From contig NZ_AP017367.1 in NCBI RefSeq assembly GCF_001548395.1, forward strand, positions 905,001 to 969,000: a DNA stretch of 64,000 nucleotides. Direction: 5' to 3'. This DNA is from Leptolyngbya sp. O-77. GTDB lineage: Bacteria > Cyanobacteriota > Cyanobacteriia > Elainellales > Elainellaceae. The position numbers and the translations under genes are program-made. Below the pieces are notes generated by a model. The model was not told the origin of the DNA, did no database searches, and was given only the letters and a program-made list of their open reading frames with translations. This document shows positions 17,768 through 27,600 of this stretch, one piece after another; positions within the stretch are counted from its first letter, which is position 1; every line of letters starts with the position of its first letter.

Positions 17768-18208
17768 ATGTCTCGCGTACAACTGGCGCTGAATGTGAGC
17801 AATATTGATGAAGCTGTTGTGTTTTATAGCAAGCTATTGGGTGCGGAGCCTGCCAAGCAACGGCCCGGCTATGCCAACTTTGCGATCGCTCAGCCGCCGC
17901 TGAAGCTGGTGCTGATCGAAAATCCCAACGCTACCGGACGGCTCAACCATCTGGGGGTGGAGGTGGAAACGTCGGAGGAGGTGAAGATGGCGGGCGATCG
18001 CCTCGCGCAGCTCGACCTGACCACCGTGCCCGAATCGCAAACCAACTGCTGCTATGCGCTGCAAGATAAGGTTTGGGTTCGCGACCCCGACGGCGCTCCG
18101 TGGGAAATCTACACCGTCCTGGCAGATTCGCCCGTGCCCCCAACCGGAGGACTGCACCCCGTTCCAGCAGCGGCTGCCTCCCAAGACTGTGCAATGTGCA
18201 AGAGCTAA
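17768..18208 (+). CDS. arsI: ArsI-type C-As lyase / CadI-family glyoxalase-fold protein
   Basis: ArsI is an Fe(II)-dependent dioxygenase of the vicinal oxygen chelate fold that cleaves the C-As bond of trivalent organoarsenicals such as methylarsenite. The 146-residue product starts MSRVQLALNVSNIDEAVVFY. Metal-ligand candidates are Gln5, His61 (LNHLGVEVE) and Glu113 (PWEIYTVL). Gln in the first position agrees with the Thermomonospora ArsI rather than the His of Bacillus ArsI. The vicinal pair Cys94-Cys95 (TNCCYALQDKVWV) is the substrate-binding pair that marks ArsI, and a C-terminal CAMC adds thiols. A Shine-Dalgarno AGGAG stands upstream (CAGGAGAAACTCG-ATG). Divergence from arsR supports the call. 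Confidence 0.87.
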   Translation: MSRVQLALNVSNIDEAVVFYSKLLGAEPAKQRPGYANFAIAQPPLKLVLIENPNATGRLNHLGVEVETSEEVKMAGDRLAQLDLTTVPESQTNCCYALQDKVWVRDPDGAPWEIYTVLADSPVPPTGGLHPVPAAAASQDCAMCKS

Positions 18209-18228
18209 TGCTGCGTTACAGCAACTTA

Positions 18229-18272
18229 GGTTGGTAGTCAGTGCTTTAGCGCTGAAGCGCTGACTACCAACC
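18229..18272. repeat. 44-bp near-perfect palindrome (hairpin element)
   Basis: From 18229 the strand reads GGTTGGTAGTCAGTGCTTTA then GC, and the second half mirrors it around 18250/18251 (GCTGAAGCGC then TGACTACCAACC). In RNA all 22 positions can pair if two G-U pairs are allowed. It lies 20 bp after arsI. No T tract follows, so it is not a classical terminator, although it may protect or end the arsI message. Such elements are often multicopy in cyanobacterial genomes. Confidence 0.85.
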
Positions 18273-18644
18273 AAGGCATCACCCTAAAACTTAACCATGA
18301 CACTGCACTAGTCTCCTTATTTTCCAGGGCTGTTTCCAAGGCCTTTTCTACAGGCACTGGCCTTTTCGTTTTCCAGTTTTTTCTAAGCTTCTATCCAGAA
18401 GCATCTGTCAGAACTGAACCATCGATGAGCATTAAACCGATGAGCGTTAAATGGCATGTGAACGGCAAATTTCTCAATAGGCAGTTGCGCGACTCTCCAT
18501 TTTGTATAAAGCTTCTTGTAGATAGCTTTTTATAAAGCCTTAAGGATTGGCTCTAGACTGCCTTGCAAAGGGTCTGGACTGATGGATGCGCTTTGTTAAT
18601 TTGTTAAAATTAATACCAAATCAAACCCAGGAGAACTCGCCGCC
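18273..18644. other. Spacer upstream of rpe, no gene seen
   Basis: There is no supported coding frame. A weak inverted pair AAGGCC...GGCCTT around 18338-18368 and an AT-rich stretch ending in TTTGTTAATTTGTTAAAATTAA before the rpe ribosome binding site (CAGGAGAA) suggest promoter and leader sequence for rpe. Confidence 0.5.
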
Positions 18645-19352
18645 ATGACCCTGCCCACCTCACAAAAGCCCATCGTCATTGCCCCGTCGATTTTGTCTGC
18701 TGACTTCAGCCGCCTGGGTGACGAAATCAAAGCGGTTGACCAGGCCGGAGCCGACTGGATTCACGTAGACGTAATGGATGGTCGCTTTGTCCCCAACATC
18801 ACCATTGGCCCGCTGATCGTAGACGCGATTCGTCCCTACACCCAAAAGCCCCTGGACGTGCATCTGATGATTGTGGAGCCAGAAAAGTATGTGGCAGACT
18901 TCGCCAAAGCCGGAGCCGACATTATCTCTATCCATGCCGAACACAACGCCTCTCCCCACCTGCACCGAACCCTCTGCCAGATCAAGGAACTGGGCAAACA
19001 GGCCGGAGTCGTGCTGAATCCGTCTACCCCGCTGACGCTGATCGAGTATGTGCTGGAGGTGTGCGACTTGGTGCTGATTATGAGCGTCAACCCCGGTTTT
19101 GGCGGCCAGAGCTTCATTCCGGCAGTGCTGCCCAAGATCCGCAAGCTGCGTGAAATGTGCGCCGAGCGCGGCCTCGACCCCTGGATCGAAGTTGATGGCG
19201 GGCTGAAGGTGAACAATACGTGGCAAGTGCTGGAAGCAGGCGCAAACGCAATCGTGGCCGGGTCTGCGGTCTTCGGCGCGAAGGACTATGCCGAAGCCAT
19301 TGAAGGCATTCGCCACAGCAAGCGCCCAGAACCCGCCCTGGCAACGGCTTAG
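18645..19352 (+). CDS. rpe: Ribulose-phosphate 3-epimerase
   Basis: Interconverts ribulose-5-phosphate and xylulose-5-phosphate in the Calvin and oxidative pentose phosphate cycles. The 235-residue TIM-barrel protein is complete. Signatures are IVIAPSILSADFSRLGDEIK, WIHVDVMDGRFVPNITIGP (metal His and catalytic Asp), DVHLMIVEPEKY, VLIMSVNPGFGGQSFIP, EVDGGLKVNN (second catalytic Asp) and NAIVAGSAVFGAKDY. A clear ribosome binding site (CCCAGGAGAACTCGCCGCC) precedes the ATG. The SDR gene follows 80 bp later on the same strand. Confidence 0.98.
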   Translation: MTLPTSQKPIVIAPSILSADFSRLGDEIKAVDQAGADWIHVDVMDGRFVPNITIGPLIVDAIRPYTQKPLDVHLMIVEPEKYVADFAKAGADIISIHAEHNASPHLHRTLCQIKELGKQAGVVLNPSTPLTLIEYVLEVCDLVLIMSVNPGFGGQSFIPAVLPKIRKLREMCAERGLDPWIEVDGGLKVNNTWQVLEAGANAIVAGSAVFGAKDYAEAIEGIRHSKRPEPALATA

Positions 19353-19432
19353 GGTTCAGGTCTAGGGTTCAGGCGGGAGAAAACCGGGCAGGTGATAGGA
19401 TGAATCCGGATTCCTAAAACCTGACCCCTCTA

Positions 19433-20206
19433 ATGGCTTCTATTCAAAACCAAATTGTTCTGATTACGGGTGCAAGCAGTGGGATTGGTGCAGCTTGTGC
19501 CCATTTTTTTGCAGAGGCGGGGGCGCGGCTGATTTTGGTAGCGCGGCGATTGGAGCGACTGGAGGCGCTAGCGGCTGCGCTCAAGACCCAGTTTGGAACA
19601 GAGACCCTGCTGCTGCAACTGGATGTGGGCGATCGCCCCAGGGTCGAATCCACGCTGGGCGCACTGCCCGAAGCCTGGGCTGCGGTGGATATTTTGGTAA
19701 ACAATGCTGGGCTGAGCCGAGGGCTAGACAAACTCTACGAGGGCATAATTCAAGACTGGGAAGAAATGATCGACACCAACGTGAAGGGGCTGCTCTACGT
19801 GACGCGGGCGATCCTTCCTGGCATGGTGCAGCGCGATCGCGGCCATATCATCAACATCGGCTCCATCGCCGGACACCAGCCCTATCCTGGCGGCAATGTA
19901 TATTGCGCCACGAAGGCCGCCGTCAAAAGCCTGACGGAATGCATCAAGTTAGATTTGCTAGGAACCGCCGTGCGAATTACTTCAGTCGATCCCGGCATGG
20001 TGGAAACCGAATTTAGCGAGGTGCGGTTTCACGGGGATGGCGATCGCGCTCGCAAGGTCTATCAGGGCCTCACCCCACTGACAGCCGACGACGTGGCAGA
20101 TGTTGTGCTGTACTGCGCCACGCGGCCCGCCCATGTCAATATTAACGATGTGATTCTTATGCCTGTGGCTCAGGCGAGTACCACGATGGCCCATCGCCGC
20201 TCCTAG
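19433..20206 (+). CDS. SDR-family NAD(P)-dependent oxidoreductase (YdfG-like)
   Basis: A 257-residue classical short-chain dehydrogenase/reductase. The cofactor motif is LITGASSGIGAACAHFFAEA, with ARRLERLEAL after strand 2 suggesting NADP(H). NNAGLSRGLDKLYEG, INIGSIAGHQPYPGGN (catalytic Ser) and VYCATKAAVKSL (Tyr and Lys) complete the catalytic set, followed by DPGMVETEFSEVRFHGD. The YPGGNVYCATK and ETEFS segments resemble YdfG-type 3-hydroxy acid dehydrogenases that reduce malonic semialdehyde or oxidise serine/threonine; the actual substrate is unproven. It is possibly co-transcribed with rpe. A small inverted repeat (AATCCTGC/GCAGGATT) follows at 20225-20244. Confidence 0.9.
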   Translation: MASIQNQIVLITGASSGIGAACAHFFAEAGARLILVARRLERLEALAAALKTQFGTETLLLQLDVGDRPRVESTLGALPEAWAAVDILVNNAGLSRGLDKLYEGIIQDWEEMIDTNVKGLLYVTRAILPGMVQRDRGHIINIGSIAGHQPYPGGNVYCATKAAVKSLTECIKLDLLGTAVRITSVDPGMVETEFSEVRFHGDGDRARKVYQGLTPLTADDVADVVLYCATRPAHVNINDVILMPVAQASTTMAHRRS

Positions 20207-20477
20207 AAGTCTATGCAAAAGAGGAATCCTGCAACCGCAGGATTGGACGAAAGGCTTCACAGAAACTTTGCAAAAGATGACCTATCCCTTCTAAGATTGT
20301 GTTCGGATGAGTCAAGCGTTTTAGGAAATAAGAAGTGAGAGTGATTGGTAGAGCAATTGCTAGAGTTCCAGAGCAATCTCTAGAGCATTTTCTAGACCAG
20401 TCCCTAAGCAATTTTGGGAATCGCTACTCACCGTTTCTAAACCCATTAATCCGGGCACAATTAGTCCTTATCTAGAT

Positions 20478-20696
20478 CTAGACTGCCATCAGCGCACCCA
20501 TGTCTGACATCTCCAGATGGCTCGTGCCTGAGTAGAGCATCTTGTAGTGGTCAAGCACCACTAGCGCTTCCTTCTCAGAGTTAAACCGCAGCTTGATTTT
20601 GTAGAGAAACGGTAACTCTCGCCCGCTGCCAATGGGTGCGGGTTCCCAGATCTTCAGCAACCAGTCCGTTCCAGTGTGAGTAATTGTGTATTTCAT
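20478..20696 (-). CDS. Small conserved-type hypothetical protein
   Basis: A 72-residue soluble protein beginning MKYTITHTGTDWLLKIWEPA and containing LPFLYKIKLRFNSEKEALVV. The pattern looks like a compact beta-beta-alpha protein. I do not recognise the family. Support for coding comes from good amino-acid composition, a clean ATG, and location in an otherwise non-coding stretch on the strand opposite the SDR gene. No strong Shine-Dalgarno was seen. Confidence 0.55.
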   Translation of the reverse strand: MKYTITHTGTDWLLKIWEPAPIGSGRELPFLYKIKLRFNSEKEALVVLDHYKMLYSGTSHLEMSDMGALMAV

Positions 20697-21652
20697 AGAT
20701 CAACAAAGAACACACCATGTCGTAGAGGCGTGCATAACTGTAAGAAGACCGGTCTATGAACTAATCGAACGTATCCTGTGGGTGCTTAGCCCATAAAAGG
20801 CAGACGCTTCGCTAGGTAGGGTTTGACCTGCTCAAGATTAGGAACTAAAACACTCCTTACAAAGAGAGAAGCCAATTATCAGGACAACTTTACGTAAATC
20901 TACTCTGGTAGATTCCCTGAACCAGTAGATTTTTTTGAAAATGCCCTAGTCGGGCAATTCTTACTATTAATAAGGCTATAGCGGAGCTTTTGCTGTATCA
21001 TGCAGCAAATTGCTGAGATATTCTCCGCATTTCTAGCAAACTTACTATTCTCGCCCAGCAGCCAGACCAGATTAGCAGACATATAAGACAGTTAAAAAAC
21101 CGTCTACTGCAAGCTTTAACTATTGGTGTAGAGATCCGCATCAGTAGAACTTAAATGATCCTACGGAGGGCTTGTATCGTAGAGATCATACATAGATCTT
21201 ATGGAGCTAGCCCAAAACTTCAAGTCCGCCGGGACAGGCTTCATAAAAACTTGCGCTTGCTCGAAACCTTGCTGGGCAAACCGCCAACCTGAATCGCCGC
21301 ACTGGCCGCTTGTAAAGCCAATGTCTAGATGACTTGGCCGAGTAAGTCGAGCATATAGTCTTCACATAATCCTAATTTTGAGACACGCATCTCCTACTCT
21401 GTCCGGGCGAGATGGTGCCTGAGAAGCAATGAACAGAACTAAACCCTCGATTGAAAGCCCCAGGTTGGTTTAAACCGAATAGGTCAATCGGATACAGCAT
21501 TTTTGAAGCAAGTGAGGTGCGACGCGGATGCTCAAGAAGCCCTCGCCTTCTCAGGGCAGCGCCTGCTTCACCCCGCAAGAAAATGCTGTAAGCAAATTGA
21601 CCTAATCAATTGCACAATTGCAGGTCAGTCGAAGATCGCTGAGCGCAAGAAC
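20697..21652. other. ~950-bp stretch without a convincing gene
   Basis: Only short, compositionally poor frames occur. A stem-like element AATCTACTCTGG...CCAGTAGATTTTTTT lies near 20896-20936, with a T run that could terminate transcription running left to right. Another structured GC-rich block (GCCCTCGCCTTCTCAGGGCA, about 21538-21557) sits just downstream of hemB relative to its direction of transcription. An unrecognised non-coding RNA is possible, but I could not match it to rnpB, ssrA or 6S RNA. Confidence 0.5.
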
Positions 21653-22642
21653 CTACAAACCAGAACTAAGCCAGCGGGCGGCATCCTTCGCGTGGTAAGT
21701 CAGAATCAAATCTGCCCCAGCACGCTTAAAACTCGTGAGCGTCTCCAAAACGACGCGCTGCTCATCAATCCAGCCGTTGAGAGCCGCTGCCTTGATCATA
21801 GCGTACTCGCCTGAAACGTTATACGCCGCAACAGGCAGGTTGGATGCCTGCTTCACCTGCCAGATGATGTCCATATAGGACAGTGCGGGTTTGACCATCA
21901 GCATATCCGCTCCTTCAGCGATGTCTAGCTCAATTTCCTTCAGCGCTTCGCGGCGGTTGCCAGGGTCCATCTGATAGGTGCGGCGATCGCCAAACTGCGG
22001 AGCCGACTCGGCCGCATCGCGGAACGGGCCATAATACGCCGACGCATACTTCGCCGCATAGGACAGAATCGGAATATCTTGAAACCCACCTTCGTCTAGC
22101 CCCTCGCGGATCGCCTTGACAAAGCCGTCCATCATCCCCGACGGCGCGATGATGTCTGCTCCCGCCTTTGCCTGCGAGACGGCGGTTTTCTTGAGTAGCT
22201 CCAGTGTTGGGTCGTTTAGCACGCGCCCCGTCAGGTCGCCCACTTCCAGATAGCCGCAATGTCCGTGGGAGGTGTATTCACACAGGCAGGTATCAACAAT
22301 CACAATCAGGTTGGGCACGGCTTCCTTCACCGCCGTTGCCGCCTGTTGCACAATGCCATGGTCGTGCCACGCTCCCGTCGCGTCGGTATCCTTGTCGGCA
22401 GGAATGCCAAACAGAATGATGGCAGGAATGCCCAAATCGTAGACTTCCTTTGCTTCCTCTACGATTTTGTCGATCGACAGTTGGTATACTCCTGGCATCG
22501 ATCGCACCTCAGTCGCAATTCCCTCCCCCGGCACCGCAAACAGCGGATAGATCAGGTCGCTAATGTTCAGCACCGTTTCGCTGACCATGCGGCGCAACTG
22601 GGGATGACTGCGGAGACGACGAGGACGCTGAATGGGAAACAT
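21653..22642 (-). CDS. hemB: Porphobilinogen synthase (delta-aminolevulinic acid dehydratase)
   Basis: Condenses two 5-aminolevulinate molecules to porphobilinogen for haem, chlorophyll and bilins. The 329-residue protein is full length, starting MFPIQRPRRLRSHPQLRRMV. Motifs include PLFAVPGEGI, the Cys-rich zinc-binding segment VDTCLCEYTSHGHCG, AGADIIAPSGMMDGFVKAIR, AAKYASAYYGPFRDAA with one Schiff-base Lys, and DMLMVKPALSYMDIIWQVK with the second. The zinc-type Cys cluster, rather than an Asp-rich magnesium-type one, is notable among phototrophs but usual for many cyanobacteria. It stands alone on the minus strand, divergent from the PL14-like gene. Confidence 0.98.
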   Translation of the reverse strand: MFPIQRPRRLRSHPQLRRMVSETVLNISDLIYPLFAVPGEGIATEVRSMPGVYQLSIDKIVEEAKEVYDLGIPAIILFGIPADKDTDATGAWHDHGIVQQAATAVKEAVPNLIVIVDTCLCEYTSHGHCGYLEVGDLTGRVLNDPTLELLKKTAVSQAKAGADIIAPSGMMDGFVKAIREGLDEGGFQDIPILSYAAKYASAYYGPFRDAAESAPQFGDRRTYQMDPGNRREALKEIELDIAEGADMLMVKPALSYMDIIWQVKQASNLPVAAYNVSGEYAMIKAAALNGWIDEQRVVLETLTSFKRAGADLILTYHAKDAARWLSSGL

Positions 22643-22980
22643 AGTTCTTAAAAAAGACCTGCGTATGAAGGATGAAGCTGGGTATAGGACTGAAAGCGGG
22701 GGTCAGCCAGAAGTTAGGTGTTAGGCATTTATCAAGTCTACGGTGTGGGTTGGCCTCCTGGCTCAATGCAAACGTTACAAACTGTAAAAGCTCGCTGGGG
22801 GCCGGGGCTACGCGGTTCTCAAGTTCTGTCTTCAGACCCTGAGAGTTCCACATCTTCACAGAAACTTGCCTGTAAAGATTTCAAATCATTTGTAAAAGAG
22901 TTCGAGAAGTTGAACGTCCGCGCCTGGCCGCTGACCCTACTCAGCTTCTTCAATGAAAGTCGTTGCTGGATGGATGAACC
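22643..22980. other. Divergent spacer between hemB and the PL14-like gene
   Basis: This presumably contains both promoters. No supported gene is seen. An open frame ending at 22984 overlaps the next start by ATGA, but its composition and lack of family features argue against it. Confidence 0.45.
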
Positions 22981-23877
22981 ATGACACAAGCTCAGGCAAG
23001 ATTTCCACGGTGGGCGATCGCCCTGCTGGCGGCGGCCACAAGCTGCTCATACACGCCGCTTGCGGTTTCTGGTGCAGCCAATCTCACTAACGTTGCATCG
23101 TCAGCAGAATCTTCCCACCCTACTTTGCTCAGTCGTGCGACACCTCAATCGCGAGTTCTGTGGCGCGGCAACTTTGGACAGGGCTGGGAACAGCGCTGGG
23201 GCGTGCAGCAACGCGGCGGCTTTGGCCCGCAAAATCGACAGATCGCAAGCGAACGGGGCGGTACTCATCCCCTATTCCTGCGCGTCCGCTATCCCCAGGG
23301 TTCCATCAGCCCCGGAGCCGTGAGCCGATATAACGTGCCCCTGGGCGGCAGCCAGTTCTTCGCTCGCCTGCCCATTGGCCCCCAGGAAGCAGTGCGGCTC
23401 AGCTATGCTGTGCGGTTTTCCAGCAACTTTAATTTCGTGCGCGGCGGCAAGCTGCCCGGACTCTACGGCGGTGCTGGCAACACGGGCGGCAATATTCCCA
23501 ATGGCACCGATGGGTTCTCAACCCGATTTATGTGGCGGCAAAACGGCGCAGGGGAGGTCTATGCCTATTTGCCGACGAGCCGGGGCTATGGCACCTCGAT
23601 TGGGCAGGGAAACTGGCGCTTTAGCCCGGGCGTTTGGCACCGCATTGATCAAGAGGTGACGCTGAACACACCCGGTCAGGCGAATGGCCGCATCCGCGTC
23701 TGGTTCAACGGCCGTCAGGTTTTGGATCAGCGGGGTGTGACGTTCCGCACCGTGCCACAACTTCAGATCGACGGCATCCTGTTTTCTACCTTCTTTGGCG
23801 GAGAAGACCCCTCTTGGGCAACGCCGCGCTCGGTTCATGCCGATTTTGCGGACTTTGTTGTCTACTCAGTTCCGTAA
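22981..23877 (+). CDS. Secreted polysaccharide lyase family 14-like protein
   Basis: Resembles PL14 (alginate/glucuronan lyase of the Chlorella virus vAL-1 type), which cleaves uronate-rich polysaccharides by beta-elimination in a jelly-roll fold. The 298-residue protein has a signal or lipoprotein-like N-terminus (WAIALLAAATSCSYTPLAVS). The known vAL-1 catalytic set Lys197, Ser219, Arg221, Tyr233, Tyr235 has counterparts here at almost identical spacing: Lys in GGKLPGLYGG, Ser and Arg in GFSTRFMWR, two Tyr in EVYAYLP. The C-terminal ILFSTFFGGEDPSWATP is also family-like. A role in remodelling the cell's own sheath or in surface sugars is an inference. Confidence 0.8.
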   Translation: MTQAQARFPRWAIALLAAATSCSYTPLAVSGAANLTNVASSAESSHPTLLSRATPQSRVLWRGNFGQGWEQRWGVQQRGGFGPQNRQIASERGGTHPLFLRVRYPQGSISPGAVSRYNVPLGGSQFFARLPIGPQEAVRLSYAVRFSSNFNFVRGGKLPGLYGGAGNTGGNIPNGTDGFSTRFMWRQNGAGEVYAYLPTSRGYGTSIGQGNWRFSPGVWHRIDQEVTLNTPGQANGRIRVWFNGRQVLDQRGVTFRTVPQLQIDGILFSTFFGGEDPSWATPRSVHADFADFVVYSVP

Positions 23878-23887
23878 GTCCACCCGA

Positions 23888-24562
23888 TCAGCTAATTTGA
23901 TCGGCCGATTTAGCGGTCTGGCTTTCCCGCTGGAGATATTCAAACACGCTCTTGTCGCCGATATCCGGCGGGATTGCCTGGACACACTTTCGCACCGCAA
24001 AGATCAGCATTAGCACAGCCCAGGCAAGCAGCAGTTTACTTTCGATGCCCGGTGACAACACCCCCGCCATGTGGCCCAGCAGCAGCAGCGGCACCAGTGG
24101 GGTCAGCAGTTTTGTTTCCAGACGGTTAAAGCAAAACGCTTCTTTGAAGAAAATGCCCGTGAGCGCCGCAAAGGTAAATCCCACACCCAAAATCGTCTGC
24201 GGGTGCAGATAGACCGACTGCACGAATGGCTCTGGATATAGGTGGGCAACGGCGATCGCGGCGATCGCCCCTACCAGCCAGAACGCTTGGAGCGCTCGAT
24301 GCAGCGGCTTCATATAAATATGAATCAGCATCAGGCTTGTGCCCAGCGCCAGTGAAAACAGCGTATACAGCGGACTAAGCCACCGCAGCACCGTCGGGTC
24401 GTCGCCGCGTCCCAGCACCAGCCCTGTGCCCGCTGCAAAACATAGCGCCGCCACCATCAGCGCCGCCCGGTAAAGAATAACCCCCAGGCGATCGCCCTTC
24501 GTAATCGTGAACTCACCAAACTGTCCCTGATAAACCTCCGGCTCCGCAAGGGTGTGGGTCAT
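23888..24562 (-). CDS. DUF2301-type integral membrane protein
   Basis: The 224-residue protein has six or seven hydrophobic helices and a hydrophilic N-terminus (VYQGQFGEFTITKGDRLGVI). HIYMKPLHRALQAFWLVG, GIFFKEAFCFNRLETKLLTP and LLLLGHMAGVLSP match the widely conserved cyanobacterial DUF2301 pattern as I know it. Function is unknown. It is convergent with the PL14-like gene (10 bp apart) and downstream of nothing on its strand except the giant cadherin gene's far end. Confidence 0.75.
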   Translation of the reverse strand: MTHTLAEPEVYQGQFGEFTITKGDRLGVILYRAALMVAALCFAAGTGLVLGRGDDPTVLRWLSPLYTLFSLALGTSLMLIHIYMKPLHRALQAFWLVGAIAAIAVAHLYPEPFVQSVYLHPQTILGVGFTFAALTGIFFKEAFCFNRLETKLLTPLVPLLLLGHMAGVLSPGIESKLLLAWAVLMLIFAVRKCVQAIPPDIGDKSVFEYLQRESQTAKSADQIS

Positions 24563-24620
24563 GGCTATACCTCGCTCGACAGACCAATCTGCAAAAGGTC
24601 AGATGCGACCTAACACAAAC

Positions 24621-27600
24621 CTACCCCACAATAATATTCCCTGCGCCCAGCGACGGTCGATTGCTCAGCGTGCCAATCAACACCTGACGCTGGCTGCCTG
24701 TGCCGTCGGGGTCAAAGAACAGGCGACTCGTGGCGGCATCGTAAATGAAGCGATCGCTCTGGCGACGGGCGCTTGTTCCCCGGATAAACTGGGCTGCATC
24801 GATTCGTCCAGCCGATAGCCCCGTCCCCCGCACCAGAATCCGATCTTGACGCAGATTGAAGTCCGTTACGATGCTGCGACCCAGCCCCCTGCCCACGCCA
24901 AACACAAACGTATCTCGTCCCTGTCCGCCTGTCAGGATATTCCGGCCACGCCCACCCTCCAGCAGGTCGTTGCCGTCCTCCCCCAGCAGGGTATCCGCAC
25001 CGGCCAGCCCCAGCAGCGTGTCGTTCCCCGCGCCGCCTTGCAGCAGATTTCTCAGCGCATTGCCCGTAATGCGGTTGTTCTGCGCGTTGCCCGTGCCATT
25101 TCTGGCGTTATCAATCAGCACCAAATTCTCAACGTGATCCGGCAGCGTGTAGTTCACGGCGGCTTGCACCGTATCGTTGCCTTCGTTGGGGCGTTCAATA
25201 ATCGTATCCGCTGGATTCCTGACAATGTAGACATCATTGCCCAGTCCGCCAATTAGCGTATTGTTGCCCGTGCCGCCATCCAGCGTGTCGTTGCCAATGC
25301 CGCCCACCAGATAATCATCAAAATTATCTGCGCCAATCATCAGCGCATTGCCCCGGAACCCGCTCAAGTCAAAGACTTCAAACTCAGTGACCAGCGTTCC
25401 TGGGGAAATGTCAGGAAGCTGGCTATTGAAATTGCCAACATTGACAGTGATTGACCCTGTGCCATCGGTTAGTACAAGGGTATCTACCCCCGGCCCACCG
25501 CGAATCACGTCCTGCTGCCGCAAATTGGCCAACGTAGACCGGACGATATCATTTCCGGCTCTGCCCGAAAGCAAATCTGTGTTTGGCGTGGTTACCAGCA
25601 CATCGTCCCCATTCGTACCATCGACTTGAGAGAGTCCGACAAAGCTAAGTGTGGTGAAGGCGATGGGGCTAAAGGTTTGCCCATCAGACGCAGCGGCAAA
25701 AATCGTCCGAGTAGATGTGTTGGGCACAGCCGCCGAGTTTTCGTAGGTAATGGTACGTAAGACCTGCTGATAGACAGAGGCAGGGGCACTGCCCCAGATC
25801 GTGAGTACGCCCGTGGGGTTATAGTTGGTTCGCAGGTTAGTGCCGCTGACATCGGCGATCAGGCGCTCGCTGGCTCCATTGATCGGGTTGGTCAGATTGA
25901 CCACGAGCTGAGTCAGGTTGGTGGGGCTGGTTTTGGTGATGGTGGCGTTTGGCGCAGCCACTTTGATTGATGCAACTGTCGGCGCACCAATGCTGAAGTC
26001 GATTCCCGCAGCCGTGCCATTTAGGTCAACCACGATTGGGGCCGAGATGCTAGACGGGGTTTCATTCACATCCAGCACGCTGATGATGAATACTTTTTCA
26101 AAGCTGCCGCCGCTGGGGTCGGTGGTGCGGACGCGGATGCTGTAGGAATTTTTGGATTCAAAGTCTGGCGAAGAGAGAATGCGGAGGCGATCGCCCTCAA
26201 TCAGAAACGCAGCATTGTCCGTACTGCCTGCGCCGCTGACCAGCGTATAGGTAAACCCGCTGGAATGATCCGGATCGGAACTGTCGAACGTGCCGATGAT
26301 TGTATTAGCCGGAACGTTTTCTAGGACGCTGAGGCTGCTGAGAGCAATATCTGTGGGCGGCTGATTAACAACAGGAGGAAGCTCTGACAGGTCGTTAATC
26401 GTAATCGTGAACGACTGCTCGAAGAACAGGCTGCCGCTGTCGGTGGTGCGGACGCGAATCGTGTAGCTGTTCTTGGTTTCAAAGTCGGGTGAAACGTTCA
26501 GCCGGAGTTGGTTGCCGACAATCGCGAAGCTGGCGTTGTCGGTGTCGCCTGTGCCGGAGACGAGTGTGTAGGTGTGGGTGTCGCCCGTGTCGGGGTCGGT
26601 GGTTGTGAATGTACCGACGGTGGTTCCGACCGGGACGTTCTCATCGACGTTGGTGGCGCTAAGGGCGATCGCCGTGGGGGCTTGGTTGGGCAGCGTTTCG
26701 TCGAGGTCGTTGATGGTGATGGTGAACGACTGCTCGAAGAACAAGTTGCCGCTGTCAGTCGTGCGGACGCGAATCGTATAGCTATCTTTCGTTTCAAAAT
26801 CAGGAGAAACGTTCAGCCGGAGTTGGTTGCCGACAATCGTGAAGCTGGCGTTGTCGGTGTCGCCTGTGCCGGAGACGAGTGTGTAGGTGTGGGTGTCGCC
26901 CGTGTCGGGGTCGGTGGTTGTGAATGTACCGACGGTGGTTCCGACCGGGACGTTCTCATCGACGTTGGTGGCGCTAAGGGCGATCGCCGTGGGGGCTTGG
27001 TTGGGCAGCGTTTCGTCGAGGTCGTTGATGGTGATGGTGAACGACTGCTCGAAGAACAAGTTGCCGCTGTCAGTCGTGCGGACGCGAATCGTATAGCTAT
27101 CTTTCGTTTCAAAATCAGGAGAAACGTTCAGCCGGAGTTGGTTGCCGACAATCGTGAAGCTGGCGTTGTCGGTGTCGCCTGTGCCGGAGACGAGTGTGTA
27201 GGTGTGGGTGTCGCCCGTGTCGGGGTCGGTGGTTGTGAATGTACCGACGGTGGTTCCGACCGGGACGTTCTCATCGACGTTGGTGGCGCTAAGGGCGATC
27301 GCCGTGGGGGCTTGGTTGGGCAGCGTTTCGTCGAGGTCGTTGATGGTGATGGTGAACGACTGCTCGAAGAACAAGTTGCCGCTGTCAGTCGTGCGGACGC
27401 GAATCGTGTAGCTGTTCTTGGTTTCAAAATCAGGAGAAACGTTCAGCCGGAGTTGGTTGCCGACAATCGTGAAGCTGGCGTTGTCGGTGTCGCCTGTGCC
27501 GGAGACGAGTGTGTAGGTGTGGGTGTCGCCCGTGTCGGGGTCGGTGGTTGTGAATGTGCCGACGGTGGTTCCGACCGGGACGTTTTCATCGACGTTGTTG

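Noticed and set aside
20900..21082. 60-codon minus-strand frame near 21 kb
   Set aside because: Poor composition, includes the stem/T-run region, no motif.
21536..21640. Possible 6S RNA or RNase P RNA in the GC-rich fold-back near hemB
   Set aside because: I could not find the conserved core of either RNA, so no RNA gene was called.
22718..22984. 88-codon frame ending with an ATGA overlap onto the PL14-like gene
   Set aside because: The overlap is tempting, but the peptide is low quality and lies where both divergent promoters must be.
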